Notes: generated from the sequence alone by a model not told the origin. A DNA stretch of 64,000 nt from Bacteroidales bacterium UBA5197 (GCA_002412885.1 DHVX01000055.1:1-64000), one strand, 5' to 3'. Positions 42,006 through 52,071 are shown, counted from the stretch's first letter. Numbers and translations: made by a program.

Positions 42006-43346
42006 ATGAGATTCATCCGCAGCAAATTTTCTTTATTGATTCTTCTGACCGCGATAATTTTCATTGTTTCGCTCACGGCTGTTATACTGCATAATTTTTA
42101 TACACTAAAAACTGTAAAAAATATGTATAGCATACAATTGTCAACAACTATCAAAAAATCATTCGAAATGCAATCGAGAATGAGCGAAAAGTATCTTAGA
42201 ATTTCAACATCGAATCCTACATTCTTCCCTTGCAATATTCTCAGCAATAACTTACAATTGAGCAGGATTGATATGCCTGGCTTCGATTATATTGCAGTCG
42301 CCGATTCTGCCTTGTTCCCACTGGCTGTTTATCCGTTTAACAAGATAAATTTCGTTACACTGCTGCCAAATTCAGCAACAGAGATGAAAAAGCTGATGAG
42401 CGATGGCACAATCACAAGATTTTATGGATGGATCAACAATGACCTTGTACGAATCTCGTGCATAAAAATACCCTGGTGCGAGGAAGCTCACAGCAATGAA
42501 TATGGCTGGCTTTTTGCCGGAGAGATAATTGAAAAGTCAGAAGCTGTTTTTGCTTCGGCTATGATCGGAGGAAATGTGACAGTTACTCAGGAACCTGTCT
42601 CAATCAAAAACTCAGATCAGAAAGCATCCTCAGGAAAAAAGATTATCCGCACAAGCATTCCCGTTTACGGAAGACACAACCTTCCTGTAGCTTCATTCAA
42701 CGCAGAAACTTATTCAAAACCACAAGATGAGATTGAGAAATACCAGTCCCGATTGATTCTCATCCTGATAATATTTTTGGTTTCTTTCCTTATATTTCTG
42801 ACTCTTTACCTCCGCCGTTATTACATTTTACCGCTAAAAATGATTAACCTTGCTTTCAAGTTCAGAGATCCTGAAATGTTGAAAATAACAAAAAACAATG
42901 ACAAAGATTTCAATTCGCTTCAACTTTTTATGATGAATATATTCAGTCAGGAAAGTCTGCTGAATGACATGATCCGGTATCGCACTACCGACAACCTGAA
43001 CTCATTTCACGCAGCACTGCTTTATCAGATCAGTGATGCAGTGTTTGCCACTGACCACAACCATGTCATCACTTACTGGAACTCCTCGGCTGAGGCTCTT
43101 TACGGTATTCCTGAAAGAGATGCCATAACAAAACAAGCCGATATACTTATAGTCTCCCGGTGGGCAAATAAAAAAGAAAAAGAATATCATGAAAATCAAC
43201 TTCAGACCAACGGGATAATGCGTGGAAAAATGTTGCAAACCACCCCCAATGGCTCGGAATTATTGGTTGATGCCGTTATTACGCAACTTCATGATTGTAA
43301 TGGTGTATTAATCGGCCAATTGAACGTTTTCAGAAAATCAGATTAA
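42006..43346 (+). CDS. Membrane sensor protein with PAS domain and no output domain
   Basis: A 446-residue protein: transmembrane helix 1 (about 8-30), a periplasmic region of about 215 residues, helix 2 (about 248-272), a short linker and a C-terminal PAS domain (about 333-443; VFATDHNHVITYWNSSAEALYGIPERDAITKQA). No histidine kinase, GGDEF or HAMP-plus-methyl-accepting domain follows; the gene simply ends after PAS. It may pass its signal by protein contact, or be the residue of a longer kinase. The neighbours give no partner. Confidence 0.72.
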   Translation: MRFIRSKFSLLILLTAIIFIVSLTAVILHNFYTLKTVKNMYSIQLSTTIKKSFEMQSRMSEKYLRISTSNPTFFPCNILSNNLQLSRIDMPGFDYIAVADSALFPLAVYPFNKINFVTLLPNSATEMKKLMSDGTITRFYGWINNDLVRISCIKIPWCEEAHSNEYGWLFAGEIIEKSEAVFASAMIGGNVTVTQEPVSIKNSDQKASSGKKIIRTSIPVYGRHNLPVASFNAETYSKPQDEIEKYQSRLILILIIFLVSFLIFLTLYLRRYYILPLKMINLAFKFRDPEMLKITKNNDKDFNSLQLFMMNIFSQESLLNDMIRYRTTDNLNSFHAALLYQISDAVFATDHNHVITYWNSSAEALYGIPERDAITKQADILIVSRWANKKEKEYHENQLQTNGIMRGKMLQTTPNGSELLVDAVITQLHDCNGVLIGQLNVFRKSD

Positions 43347-43573
43347 TAAGACCGGCCAGCGATTATCCCTCTCCTTTTCTCTAAATTCCTGCTTATCTGT
43401 CATCAGCACAGACTTTTGCCGCATTTTGGCCAAAACAAAATCTGCAGGATAAATATTTATATCTTTGCAAAGCTGTGCAATAAACGGGGCTTTCATAAGT
43501 TAAACTATAATTCATGTAGGTTGTCGTAGGATGTTACAGCACCCCACAGCAACATAATCGCAAGTAATACAGC

Positions 43574-44416
43574 ATGAACTTCCTTGAATTTATCAGAACC
43601 CGCATTTTTGTAAGGAATTTTTTAATTTCAGTGGCTTTGACCATTGTTGTGATCTCTCTGATTTTGTGGGCACTGAAATGGTACACGCATCACGGCGAGT
43701 CGATGATTGTTCCATCATTGATTGGACTTACCCCTGATCAGATTGAGCAGTTGGAAACCATTTCGGATCTGGAAGTGATCATTGTTGATTCCGTGTTTGA
43801 TGCGAAGATGCCACGTGGATCGGTTTTGATACAGGATCCGATACCAGGATCAAAAGTGAAGAGAAACCGCAAAGTTTACCTCACAACAGTTGCCGTAATG
43901 CCCGAAAAAGTTGACATGCCCGATCTGGTTGACCTTACCCTCAGGCAGGCAGCAGCAACGCTGGAAACTTATGGCCTGAAACTCGGTAAAGTTACCTATG
44001 TACCGGACATTGCTGCAAATGCAGTACTGGGGCAATACCATAAAAACCAGGCTATTGAGCCGGGGTTTGAAATTCTCAAAAACTCTGTAATTGACCTTAG
44101 AGTGGGTCAATCGTTTGGAGGTGGTCGCTTTCAGTTGCCTTTCCTTATCGGGAAAACCCGTCAGGAAGCCCTTGATCTGCTTAACAAAAACCTGCTTACA
44201 GTTGGCGATGAGACTTATAATGATGATGCCGATCCTGAAACAGCGCGTGTTTACAGTCAATCTCCTTCTTATTCTCCGGGAAGATTGCTGAATGCAGGAC
44301 AGCCCGTTTCGCTGGTTTTTAAAGATCCTTCCGTTTTTGATTTTGAGACTCACATCCAACAGTTTGCCAATGACACCCTCAACAAGCAGATTGACCCGGA
44401 GAACAATGAATTTTAG
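43574..44416 (+). CDS. PASTA-domain membrane protein
   Basis: A 280-residue protein with a short cytoplasmic start, one transmembrane helix (about 16-37) and three consecutive PASTA domains (about 43-112, 113-186, 187-255). PASTA domains bind muropeptides or beta-lactam-like ligands in kinases and penicillin-binding proteins; here no kinase domain is attached. In Bacteroidota such stand-alone PASTA proteins commonly precede an rluD-type gene, as they do here with one T9SS gene between. Confidence 0.88.
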   Translation: MNFLEFIRTRIFVRNFLISVALTIVVISLILWALKWYTHHGESMIVPSLIGLTPDQIEQLETISDLEVIIVDSVFDAKMPRGSVLIQDPIPGSKVKRNRKVYLTTVAVMPEKVDMPDLVDLTLRQAAATLETYGLKLGKVTYVPDIAANAVLGQYHKNQAIEPGFEILKNSVIDLRVGQSFGGGRFQLPFLIGKTRQEALDLLNKNLLTVGDETYNDDADPETARVYSQSPSYSPGRLLNAGQPVSLVFKDPSVFDFETHIQQFANDTLNKQIDPENNEF

Positions 44417-44456
44417 CAAATTGCACTTGTAAATACAGAAAAGAAACAAAATTGAG

Positions 44457-46460
44457 ATGAATCGACTGATTTTAAGTATATTGCTTCTGATTATTATACC
44501 GGCCACAATATTCGCGCAGGAAGTCATTACCGGTTTACAGGTAAATGTGCAGGTAAAGAAAAAGGCGGAAACAACTTCTGCTCAACGGGATGCCGTTGCC
44601 CCGCTCCTGCTGCCATTTTTCGATGATTTCAGCGACAGTCATATTTTCCCTGATCCAGCACGCTGGGCCGATTCAGATGCCTTTATCAACGATGATTATG
44701 CAGTAAACCCTCCAACAGTGGGTGTTGCAACGCTTGACGCCATCGATAACCTCGGAAGGCTTTACAGCAACGCCAGCCCATATCCATACATGGCTGATTT
44801 TCTGACCTCGCAACCCATTCGCCTCGATTCACTGTTTACCCCGGTGCGCCGCATCATTACACGTGCCGACTCAATCTGTTTCAGCTTTTACTACCAGCCT
44901 CAGGGAAACGGTAATGCACCCTATAAGACCGATTCACTTGTGCTTGAGTTTCTGGCTCCCGGAGAAACAGAAATCTATTATATCCCTACTGATACCATAA
45001 TCAATGGCATCGACACCACAATTGTTGACACGCTCGTTATTGAAGGATGGCGAAGAGTTTGGAGTGCTCCCGGACAGACCCTCAAAAGCTTTTATGCCGA
45101 AGACAGCACCTGGTTCAGACAAGTGGTGATACCCATTCAGGACAGCGCCATGTTTTATACATCAGAGTTCCGCTTCAGATTCAGAAATTATGCAAGCCTT
45201 GCCAGCATTATTCTGCCCGATTGGCAAAGCAACGGCGATCAATGGAATATTGATTACGTATATCTGAACACAGGCAGAGGAATACACGATACGCTTCACC
45301 GCGATGTGGCATTTGCAGGCAAAGCCCCGCGAATGCTGAAAAATTATACGTCCATGCCTTACAATCAGTACAGATCGAATTTTATCAACGAAATGAAAAC
45401 CGATCTTGATATACTCATTACAAATCTGGACAACATCAACTACAATGCTTCATATTCTTATTACGTAACAAAAGAATATCAGCAATCACCCATTCATACA
45501 TATTCAGGTGGAATTTTCTCTATCCTTCCTTACGTTACTTCCGGCTATTCTACGCACCAGCCTTTTGCCAATCCTCCGGTAAATTTTAAATTTCCGATTG
45601 GCACACAGGAAAAGACATTTTTTACCACAACCCACGTAATCAATACTGAAGCAAGTATTCTTCGCACGCAAAACGACACCATCCGGAATGTTCAGGTTTT
45701 CTCAAATTATCTTTCCTATGACGATGGAACGGCAGAAGCCGGATTTGGTCTTCAAAATATCGGTGCACAGATGGCTTATAAATTTAAACTAAACAGGGCG
45801 GACTCTCTGCTTGCTGTGCAGATGTACTTCAATCAAACCCTGAACGGCGGAAATGTCAAGAGTTTTTATCTGAATGTGTGGAATGATTATTTTGGCGAAC
45901 CAGGTCAACTGATTTATTCGCGTTTTGGCTATGAACCAGCCTATGAAGATAGCCTGAACCAGTTCTACACCTATAAACTTGACAGCATTATAAGAATTGA
46001 GCCGGGACGCTTCCCAAATCTGATTTTTTACGTAGGATGGGAACAAACTACTGCCGATAACCTGAACATAGGCTATGATCTCAATAACAATGCCTCGGCC
46101 AATACCTTTTTCAGGACCTTTGGCTTCTGGAATCAGAGCATCAACACAGGAGCAATGATGATGCGCCCGGTTTTGGGGAAATTAAAGGTTGTGGGTATTC
46201 CTGAAAATATAACATCCGGAAAGATAAAAATCTATCCAAATCCATCACCCGATGGAGTGATAGTGATTGATCTTCCTGACAATCAGGCATCGATCGGATT
46301 TACAACCAGCATTTCAGGCACCGATGGCAAAACCATACTCAGCCTGCCATATTCACGCGAAACCAATGTTAGTATGCTTACTTCTGGTTTTTACATTGTA
46401 CAGGTAAACAACTCCGCCGGAACCCCCATTGGACGCAGCAAGTTGATTATTAACCGGTAA
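44457..46460 (+). CDS. T9SS-secreted protein of unknown function
   Basis: A 667-residue exported protein with signal peptide (LILSILLLIIIPATIFA) and a T9SS type A sorting domain (IKIYPNPSPDGVIVIDL ... SGFYIVQVNN). The region between is beta-rich and begins with a FFDDFSDSHIFPDPARWAD motif found in many Bacteroidota surface proteins at the start of a jelly-roll-like domain. No enzymatic motif is recognised. It lies between the PASTA gene (40 bases) and the pseudouridine synthase gene (11 bases), and seems cotranscribed with them. Confidence 0.8.
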   Translation: MNRLILSILLLIIIPATIFAQEVITGLQVNVQVKKKAETTSAQRDAVAPLLLPFFDDFSDSHIFPDPARWADSDAFINDDYAVNPPTVGVATLDAIDNLGRLYSNASPYPYMADFLTSQPIRLDSLFTPVRRIITRADSICFSFYYQPQGNGNAPYKTDSLVLEFLAPGETEIYYIPTDTIINGIDTTIVDTLVIEGWRRVWSAPGQTLKSFYAEDSTWFRQVVIPIQDSAMFYTSEFRFRFRNYASLASIILPDWQSNGDQWNIDYVYLNTGRGIHDTLHRDVAFAGKAPRMLKNYTSMPYNQYRSNFINEMKTDLDILITNLDNINYNASYSYYVTKEYQQSPIHTYSGGIFSILPYVTSGYSTHQPFANPPVNFKFPIGTQEKTFFTTTHVINTEASILRTQNDTIRNVQVFSNYLSYDDGTAEAGFGLQNIGAQMAYKFKLNRADSLLAVQMYFNQTLNGGNVKSFYLNVWNDYFGEPGQLIYSRFGYEPAYEDSLNQFYTYKLDSIIRIEPGRFPNLIFYVGWEQTTADNLNIGYDLNNNASANTFFRTFGFWNQSINTGAMMMRPVLGKLKVVGIPENITSGKIKIYPNPSPDGVIVIDLPDNQASIGFTTSISGTDGKTILSLPYSRETNVSMLTSGFYIVQVNNSAGTPIGRSKLIINR

Positions 46461-46471
46461 TTTTTCTGATA

Positions 46472-47536
46472 ATGCCGGATACCGAAGATTTTCTGGAAGA
46501 GCACGATTCGCCGGAGTTTGTTGAAGACGAAAGCGTAGAGAACGAACTTTTCGAGCACCACCGCATCATTGCCGACCGGCGTCAGGGCTTGCTCAGGATT
46601 GATAAATTCCTGATGAGCCGGATTGAAAATGCCTCACGAAACAAAATTCAGCAGGCAGCTAAAGCCGGTAATATCCGGGTAAACGGTGAGTCGGTCAAAC
46701 AAAATTACCGCGTTAAGCCACAGGATGTGATTTCGGTGGTAATGACACATCCGCCACGCGATACTGAAGTACTGCCGGAAAATATTCCGCTGAATATTGT
46801 TTATGAAGACGATCATCTGCTGGTCATCAACAAAGAGGCCGGAATGGTGGTTCACCCGGGATTTGCAAATTATTACGGCACCATGTTGAATGCTTTGGTG
46901 TGGCATTTGCGCAATCAGCCGGGCGCAAAACCCGATGCCATGCCCTTTCTGGTGCATCGCATCGACAAAGATACATCAGGTATAATTATGGTTACCAAAA
47001 CCGAAGAAGCCCAGACACGCATTGCCCGCAATTTCTTCGATCACACCATACGCCGCACTTATCAGGCTATCGTTTGGGGCACACCCAAAGAACCCGAAGG
47101 AACCATAACCGGGCATGTTGGCCGCAACCTTAACAACCGCCTGGTAATGACTGTTTTTCCGGATGGCAGCCATGGAAAACATGCGGTTACACACTACAAA
47201 ATTTTGCGCAGTTACGATTATGTAAGCCTGATTGAATGCCGGTTGGAAACCGGTCGCACCCATCAGATACGTGCCCATATGAAATACCTGGGCCATCCGC
47301 TTTTCAGCGATGAAAGATATGGTGGCAGTGCCATTCTGAAAGGAACAACTTCAGGCAGCTACCGGAAATTTGTTGAAAATTGTTTTGAAATCATACCTCG
47401 TCAGGCACTTCATGCCAAATCGCTGGGCTTTAATCACCCCATCACCGGTGAAGAGTTATTTTTCGATTCCGAACTCCCTTCAGACATGAAACTTGTGCTT
47501 GAAAAATGGGATAAGTTTATAGCAGGGCGGGGATAA
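46472..47536 (+). CDS. rluD: RluD-type 23S rRNA pseudouridine synthase
   Basis: A 354-residue RluA-family enzyme. An S4 RNA-binding domain (about 40-105; IDKFLMSRIENASRNKIQQAAKAG) precedes the catalytic domain with motif HRIDKDTSGIIMVTK holding the catalytic Asp, and the RTHQIRAHMKYLGHP motif. RluD family members isomerise uridines in helix 69 of 23S rRNA. The acidic first 35 residues are typical of Bacteroidota forms. Exact target site within the RluA family is inferred from length and S4 domain. Confidence 0.9.
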   Translation: MPDTEDFLEEHDSPEFVEDESVENELFEHHRIIADRRQGLLRIDKFLMSRIENASRNKIQQAAKAGNIRVNGESVKQNYRVKPQDVISVVMTHPPRDTEVLPENIPLNIVYEDDHLLVINKEAGMVVHPGFANYYGTMLNALVWHLRNQPGAKPDAMPFLVHRIDKDTSGIIMVTKTEEAQTRIARNFFDHTIRRTYQAIVWGTPKEPEGTITGHVGRNLNNRLVMTVFPDGSHGKHAVTHYKILRSYDYVSLIECRLETGRTHQIRAHMKYLGHPLFSDERYGGSAILKGTTSGSYRKFVENCFEIIPRQALHAKSLGFNHPITGEELFFDSELPSDMKLVLEKWDKFIAGRG

Positions 47537-47709
47537 ATCCATGCTGAAATCATGCTCAGCGAAGCTGTATAGTGCTTAGCTGGGCGGGATACTTGATTGT
47601 AATCTGTTTTTCATTTGTTAGATTTTCAAAAAAATCAATCCTGGCTGACAGTGATTTTTGGATAATTTTAAATCTTTCAGCAACAATATTTATCGTCTTT
47701 ATCAAAAAA

Positions 47710-47928
47710 CTAAACTGTCCTTTTTGAAAGAAGTTTTTTGAGAAGTAAATCAACTGACAGATAAACACATCCCCATAATGCAATATCAATAAGCAAATTG
47801 ATGTTTGCTATGCCATCAGAAAAGGCATAATGAAATCCTGTTAATTTATAAACGATTTTCACAATTACGTATGTGATTATGATAGTACCAAGTGGAAATC
47901 TATTAGTTTTCTTCTGAGAGTTTTCCAT
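47710..47928 (-). CDS. Small membrane protein of unknown function
   Basis: A 72-residue frame with a basic N-terminus (MENSQKKTNRFPLG) and two hydrophobic segments (about 15-30 and 43-62), ending LLLKKLLSKRT. It looks like a real two-helix membrane protein, but I recognise no family. A second minus-strand frame (47556-47789) overlaps its end and is not accepted. Confidence 0.45.
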   Translation of the reverse strand: MENSQKKTNRFPLGTIIITYVIVKIVYKLTGFHYAFSDGIANINLLIDIALWGCVYLSVDLLLKKLLSKRTV

Positions 47929-48355
47929 TTTTATAGGATTTTTATGATTGAAAAATATTGAATTTGTGTTTAATCGTCATTCTTTTTTGGCAACAATGCG
48001 ATAATACCTATATCTCTGACTAGCAAGCACCCATGGTGAGCTCACAACCCAGTTCTCCGCCCCAAATATAACCACTTTTTAAATATCCACTCCATCCTCC
48101 GAAAAACCAAACAACCGGCCAAATATATTGAATTGCAAATTCAATGCTGATCAAAGCAGTATTACAACCTAGGCTGCATCAGCAGACGCGCTGCAGCGAA
48201 GCTAAACTCCGTTTAGCCGAGAGACGTTCCGTTTAACGGGGGTTAAAAGAAAACCTTCCAGGCTCAGCGAAGCTAAACCTTCGAAAAACCCGAAACCAAC
48301 CTATTGGAGTTCAGCAAGTCTATACCCGCATACACTTAAATAATGCAGTTTAGAA
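47929..48355. other. Intergenic region containing repeat R2 copy 1
   Basis: No gene is visible in these 427 bases. The middle is occupied by the R2 repeat (48017-48220); its right flank contains two short palindromic variants of a gcgaagctaaac motif. The end borders the 3' end of the flavin reductase/nitroreductase gene. Confidence 0.55.
48017..48220 (+). repeat. Dispersed repeat R2, copy 1
   Basis: About 200 bp that align with 54023-54246 from tgactag through aaatataaccacttttta, the palindrome ttgaattgcaaattcaa and tgctgatcaaagcag, with a diverged right end of small hairpins (gctaaactccgtttagc). A third, shorter copy lies on the minus strand at 62763-62888. No ORF is contained. Confidence 0.7.
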
Positions 48356-49633
48356 TTATTTCCAAATAATATTATCCGCATTCCATTTGTTTTTTGGTAC
48401 GTCTTCGCCTGTTGGATAGCCAATAGGAATAACGTTTAAGGGTATATGGTTCTCTGGCAGGTTGAGTTCTTTAATAACCACTTTTGTTCTGTCGTCGTAT
48501 GGATATGAAGCAGTCCATACAGCTCCTAAACCCATACTCTCTGCGGCAAGAAGTATATTTTCGGTGGCTGCAGCACAGTCCTGCACCCAATAGCCTTTAT
48601 CTTTTAAAGTGCCTGCCTTCTCCATATCGCCACACACCACAATAGCGGCTTGTGCCTGAGTCAACATTTTAGCATAAGGCAACTGTTCGCTAAGTGCATC
48701 GAGGGTTTTGCGCAATGTAACAACATAAAATACCCAAGGTTGCCTATTGACTGCTGATGGAGCAGCCATACCTGCCCTTAGCAAAGTTTCTATCTGCTGT
48801 TTTGTAACAGGCTGGTCGGTAAAATTGCGCACACTTTTTCGGTTATGTATTACCTCTAATGTTTGATTCTCATGTCGCTTGCTATAGTCAGCAACAAATG
48901 GTTTGCCATCTATTTTCTCCTTCGACCTGTCGGCTCTGGGTATTAAGCGTCCTGTTTCGTAAAAACTCCCTCCTGCATATATAATGGGATTCAACAAATT
49001 CACATCAACATTACCCTTGGCATCCAGAATGGCCACATCTGCTTTTACATCTATAACTTTTCCGATAAACTGCCTGTGCGAACCGAGTTCGTGCATAGCT
49101 GTAACTTCGCACTCTATAACGATAGGAAATTCTTTTATATAAGGGGCATTTACAAACTCAGCTCTGACTGCCGTGAGCCCGGTCTCTTTAAACTTATCTA
49201 CATCTCTGCCCGAAAAAGTACCTGCATATCCTACATACTTAGCCAACTGAGACGAAGGTATATTCACTGTGAAAGCCTTAGTTTCCGTTACATTTCCATA
49301 TGAATAGGTAGCCGGGCGCATAGAAACTGCAATACTTAGCGGATCAGAGTTGCAAATGCCTATCCATGCTGCAGTCATCATATTGGGCTTGCCCTCTTTA
49401 TCATAGGAGCCTATCACCATCGCAGGTTGGGGGTATAAATAACTTTTAATACCCACCGACTTCTTATTAAATGGAATTGCTGAAGAATCTGATGCTGCCA
49501 TAGGGGTATTTTCTGATGCAACTGCTGCTGGGGTTGCGGACTTCTCTGAACCGCTTTCTTTGATGGTCAAAAGAATTGACAGCACCAAAACGGCGGTGGC
49601 AAGAACAATGTTTAGAAATTTACTCTTCTGCAT
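48356..49633 (-). CDS. Exported flavin reductase-nitroreductase fusion protein
   Basis: The ATG at 49633 (MQKSKFLNIVLATAVLVLSIL) gives 425 residues with an uncleaved anchor or signal peptide; a longer frame to 49753 overlaps the next gene and is unlikely. Residues about 55-245 form a flavin-reductase-like FMN-binding split barrel (YPQPAMVIGSYDKEGKPNMMTAAWIGICNSDPLSIAVSMRP). Residues about 262-425 form a nitroreductase fold (IHNRKSVRNFTDQPVTKQQIETLLRAGMAAPSAVNRQPW, MGLGAVW). This order of two flavin domains behind an export signal is uncommon. It lies 13 bases after a NosR-like membrane flavoprotein gene, the likely electron donor. Confidence 0.82.
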   Translation of the reverse strand: MQKSKFLNIVLATAVLVLSILLTIKESGSEKSATPAAVASENTPMAASDSSAIPFNKKSVGIKSYLYPQPAMVIGSYDKEGKPNMMTAAWIGICNSDPLSIAVSMRPATYSYGNVTETKAFTVNIPSSQLAKYVGYAGTFSGRDVDKFKETGLTAVRAEFVNAPYIKEFPIVIECEVTAMHELGSHRQFIGKVIDVKADVAILDAKGNVDVNLLNPIIYAGGSFYETGRLIPRADRSKEKIDGKPFVADYSKRHENQTLEVIHNRKSVRNFTDQPVTKQQIETLLRAGMAAPSAVNRQPWVFYVVTLRKTLDALSEQLPYAKMLTQAQAAIVVCGDMEKAGTLKDKGYWVQDCAAATENILLAAESMGLGAVWTASYPYDDRTKVVIKELNLPENHIPLNVIPIGYPTGEDVPKNKWNADNIIWK

Positions 49634-49646
49634 GATTTTATATTTT

Positions 49647-50801
49647 TTAAAGGTCAGTGTCATGGGCTTTCTTATAGGAAATAGTGTCCAATAAACATCC
49701 GGTGGGACAGACCGAACACCATGGTTTGGTAAAAAATAAGGATAAAAGTACAACCATTAAACCAAAGATGATTAGTCCTATGCCTATGATGCGAAAGGAG
49801 AAGAACATGAAAGGTTCCAGATAAGATAACCCTGGTGTAAAGCCAATCAACAATGCGCCTGCAATAAGTGTGAGGTATATTTCTTTTGCAGTTATACCCA
49901 TCAATCGTGTGGGTAGATTTCTTTTTTTGAAGGGCGTAAAATGGTTTGTTAGTTCTTGCAATGCCCCCATCGGACAGAGATAGTTACAATAAAATTTACG
50001 TTTACCGACAAAAGAGATGGTTACTGCCAGAATAAATATCACACTACTTTGCCAATTGGCCCGCCAGGTAAAACCATCCAGCAGCCATTTGTTCAGTAAC
50101 TGAGCCGAGAGTGCAATATTGAGGAGTAACCCCATTATTACCAATACCAAAAACATATAAATGGTGCGGTACTTCGCCATTCCTTTTTTGTAAACCATCA
50201 CAAGCGATAGCAACATCAAACTCAAAAATAAAATGTCCTTGATTATTGCCCGATGGTTTGTTTCTGTAACAACAGTGGCACCGGATCCCATAACCGAAGA
50301 TGCTGTCTGCCTTACTCCTGCTATCACAGCATTACTCGTATGGGTAGCTCCCGAAATAACATCAACATGGAAATGTATAGCATCTTTCAGGTTGACTCCT
50401 TTCCACTTGCCAATAAATTTATTACCATATATGGCTTCAATGTAATATCCGGTCTCATTATTCGGCAATAAAATAATTCGGGTAATGGTTAAATTATCAT
50501 CAACGCCTATCAATAAAGGAACGTTGCCTCCATAACCAAATTGTTGGGAGTAATCAGATGAGAGAAGTACTGAGCCTATTTTATTGCTATTATTGCCATA
50601 AACATCAAATACTCCATGTCTGTTTTGATCGTAATAAGCTGCTTTGGGGTATATTTCCTGAATATCTTTTAAAGTTACGGTAACTTCTACCTCATTTTTT
50701 TGGAATAAAAAATCCCTGCCCCCTCTATAAGCTATGGCTGCCAAAAGAATTATTATTAAAAAGTATTGGTAAGCCGTTGCCTTAATTTGCAGTTTATTCA
50801 T
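49647..50801 (-). CDS. NosR/RnfG-like membrane flavoprotein with 4Fe-4S motifs
   Basis: A 384-residue inner-membrane protein. After helix 1 (about 10-26) a periplasmic FMN-binding domain (about 60-165) ends in SGATHTSNAV, the motif that covalently binds FMN through threonine. Further helices follow with two cysteine motifs, CNYLCPMGALQE and CSVCPTGCLLD, resembling the NapH/NosR polyferredoxin part but with fewer cysteines. Such proteins move electrons across the membrane to periplasmic reductases. The next gene encodes an exported double-flavin protein, so the pair probably forms a small electron-transfer unit. Confidence 0.8.
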   Translation of the reverse strand: MNKLQIKATAYQYFLIIILLAAIAYRGGRDFLFQKNEVEVTVTLKDIQEIYPKAAYYDQNRHGVFDVYGNNSNKIGSVLLSSDYSQQFGYGGNVPLLIGVDDNLTITRIILLPNNETGYYIEAIYGNKFIGKWKGVNLKDAIHFHVDVISGATHTSNAVIAGVRQTASSVMGSGATVVTETNHRAIIKDILFLSLMLLSLVMVYKKGMAKYRTIYMFLVLVIMGLLLNIALSAQLLNKWLLDGFTWRANWQSSVIFILAVTISFVGKRKFYCNYLCPMGALQELTNHFTPFKKRNLPTRLMGITAKEIYLTLIAGALLIGFTPGLSYLEPFMFFSFRIIGIGLIIFGLMVVLLSLFFTKPWCSVCPTGCLLDTISYKKAHDTDL

Positions 50802-51013
50802 TGGTGTAATCGTATTTGATTCTCAAAGTAAAGGAGTAAAGCAAGGTGAATATGAAAAAATAAATTCCCGATTGCAAATATAGACATTCAAAATAACATA
50901 TCTCTCCTTGTCTCCCGAAGCTTCAGGAACTCACCGCTGGGTTCTTATAGTATCGGAATTACAGGCCGCTCAGCGTTATATTTATATGGCAACCTTAATT
51001 TTGAACTAATTTT

Positions 51014-51955
51014 TTACCAAGGTAGATTCAGGTCTTTAATTTCAGATTGGTACAAATATTCAAGTTTTTCTTTAAGATTCTGTGAAATATAAATATCTGC
51101 ACTTTTAACATTACTTATTAGTTGTTCGATATTAACATTACCCGGAATAACGGTGGAAACAGCGTCATAAGCTAAACAAAATGCTATTGCTATCTGGGCC
51201 AGATTTTCGTCTGCTCCAATAAGGGTTCTAACATTATTGACCAGATTAGCTCTGGTTTTAATATCTTCTTTAGACCATCGTCCTCTAATATCATCAAAAC
51301 GGCTTTCAGCATTATATTTACCAGTTAACCAGCCAGAATCAAGCGGAATTTTTACAATGATACCAATTTCTTTGTTGTTTGCTATTTCAAATCCACGTAA
51401 GGTATCTTGATGAAAGATATTGAAAAATGCCTCAATCACTTTTGAATTTGTCGTATCCATTAACAACTTCATATCATCATAAGTATCCAAAGAAGCACCG
51501 TATGCCTTTATTTTTCCTTCTTCAATCAACTTTTCGAGTATCTCGTAATGGTCATTTTTATTTCCATCAAAATATTCAGAAGGTGGGTTATGAATAATCA
51601 GTGAGTCAACATAATCTACTTGAAGTCTTTTTAAACTACCTTCTAATGACACTCTGATATAATCAGAATTAAAGTTTAAACTACCTGTTTGTGTATGACC
51701 AAATTTTGTATTAATTACAATTTTACTTCTGTCTTTACCTTTAAGTGCTTTGCCCAATCTTTCTTCACCAGTGCCATGTCCATAATTTGGAGCCGTATCA
51801 AAAAAATTGATACCCAAGTCTAAAGATTTATGAACAAGCTTAATAGCTTCATTTTCCGTCATACTTTGCCAACCAGAATTTTGTCCTAATTGCCAGGCTC
51901 CAAGGCCAATTTCAGAAATCTTTGTTGAATTTTTTATGTATTTTTTATATTTCAT
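51014..51955 (-). CDS. Aldo/keto reductase
   Basis: A 313-residue TIM-barrel NAD(P)H oxidoreductase. The start MKYKKYIKNSTKISEIGLGAWQLG, the catalytic Asp-Tyr stretch FFDTAPNYGHGTGEERLGKAL, and SLKRLQVDYVDSLIIHNPP are family signatures; catalytic Lys occurs in KIVINTKFGH. The substrate is not predictable. It is the leftmost member of the minus-strand accessory array and is preceded upstream by attC-like copy III. Confidence 0.9.
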   Translation of the reverse strand: MKYKKYIKNSTKISEIGLGAWQLGQNSGWQSMTENEAIKLVHKSLDLGINFFDTAPNYGHGTGEERLGKALKGKDRSKIVINTKFGHTQTGSLNFNSDYIRVSLEGSLKRLQVDYVDSLIIHNPPSEYFDGNKNDHYEILEKLIEEGKIKAYGASLDTYDDMKLLMDTTNSKVIEAFFNIFHQDTLRGFEIANNKEIGIIVKIPLDSGWLTGKYNAESRFDDIRGRWSKEDIKTRANLVNNVRTLIGADENLAQIAIAFCLAYDAVSTVIPGNVNIEQLISNVKSADIYISQNLKEKLEYLYQSEIKDLNLPW

Positions 51956-52071
51956 TTTGTGGAGAATTCACTATTTGTAAGATTATAAACTCATTAAACA
52001 GCATTTTGTTTTTTATGATGTTGTCCATTAGTCTATTAATCAATTGTTTAGTTTGTCATTTTTTTCTAAAT

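Noticed and set aside
47556..47789. A 77-codon minus-strand frame overlapping the small membrane protein gene
   Set aside because: It begins inside another frame that looks more like a protein, and shows no domain or start signal.
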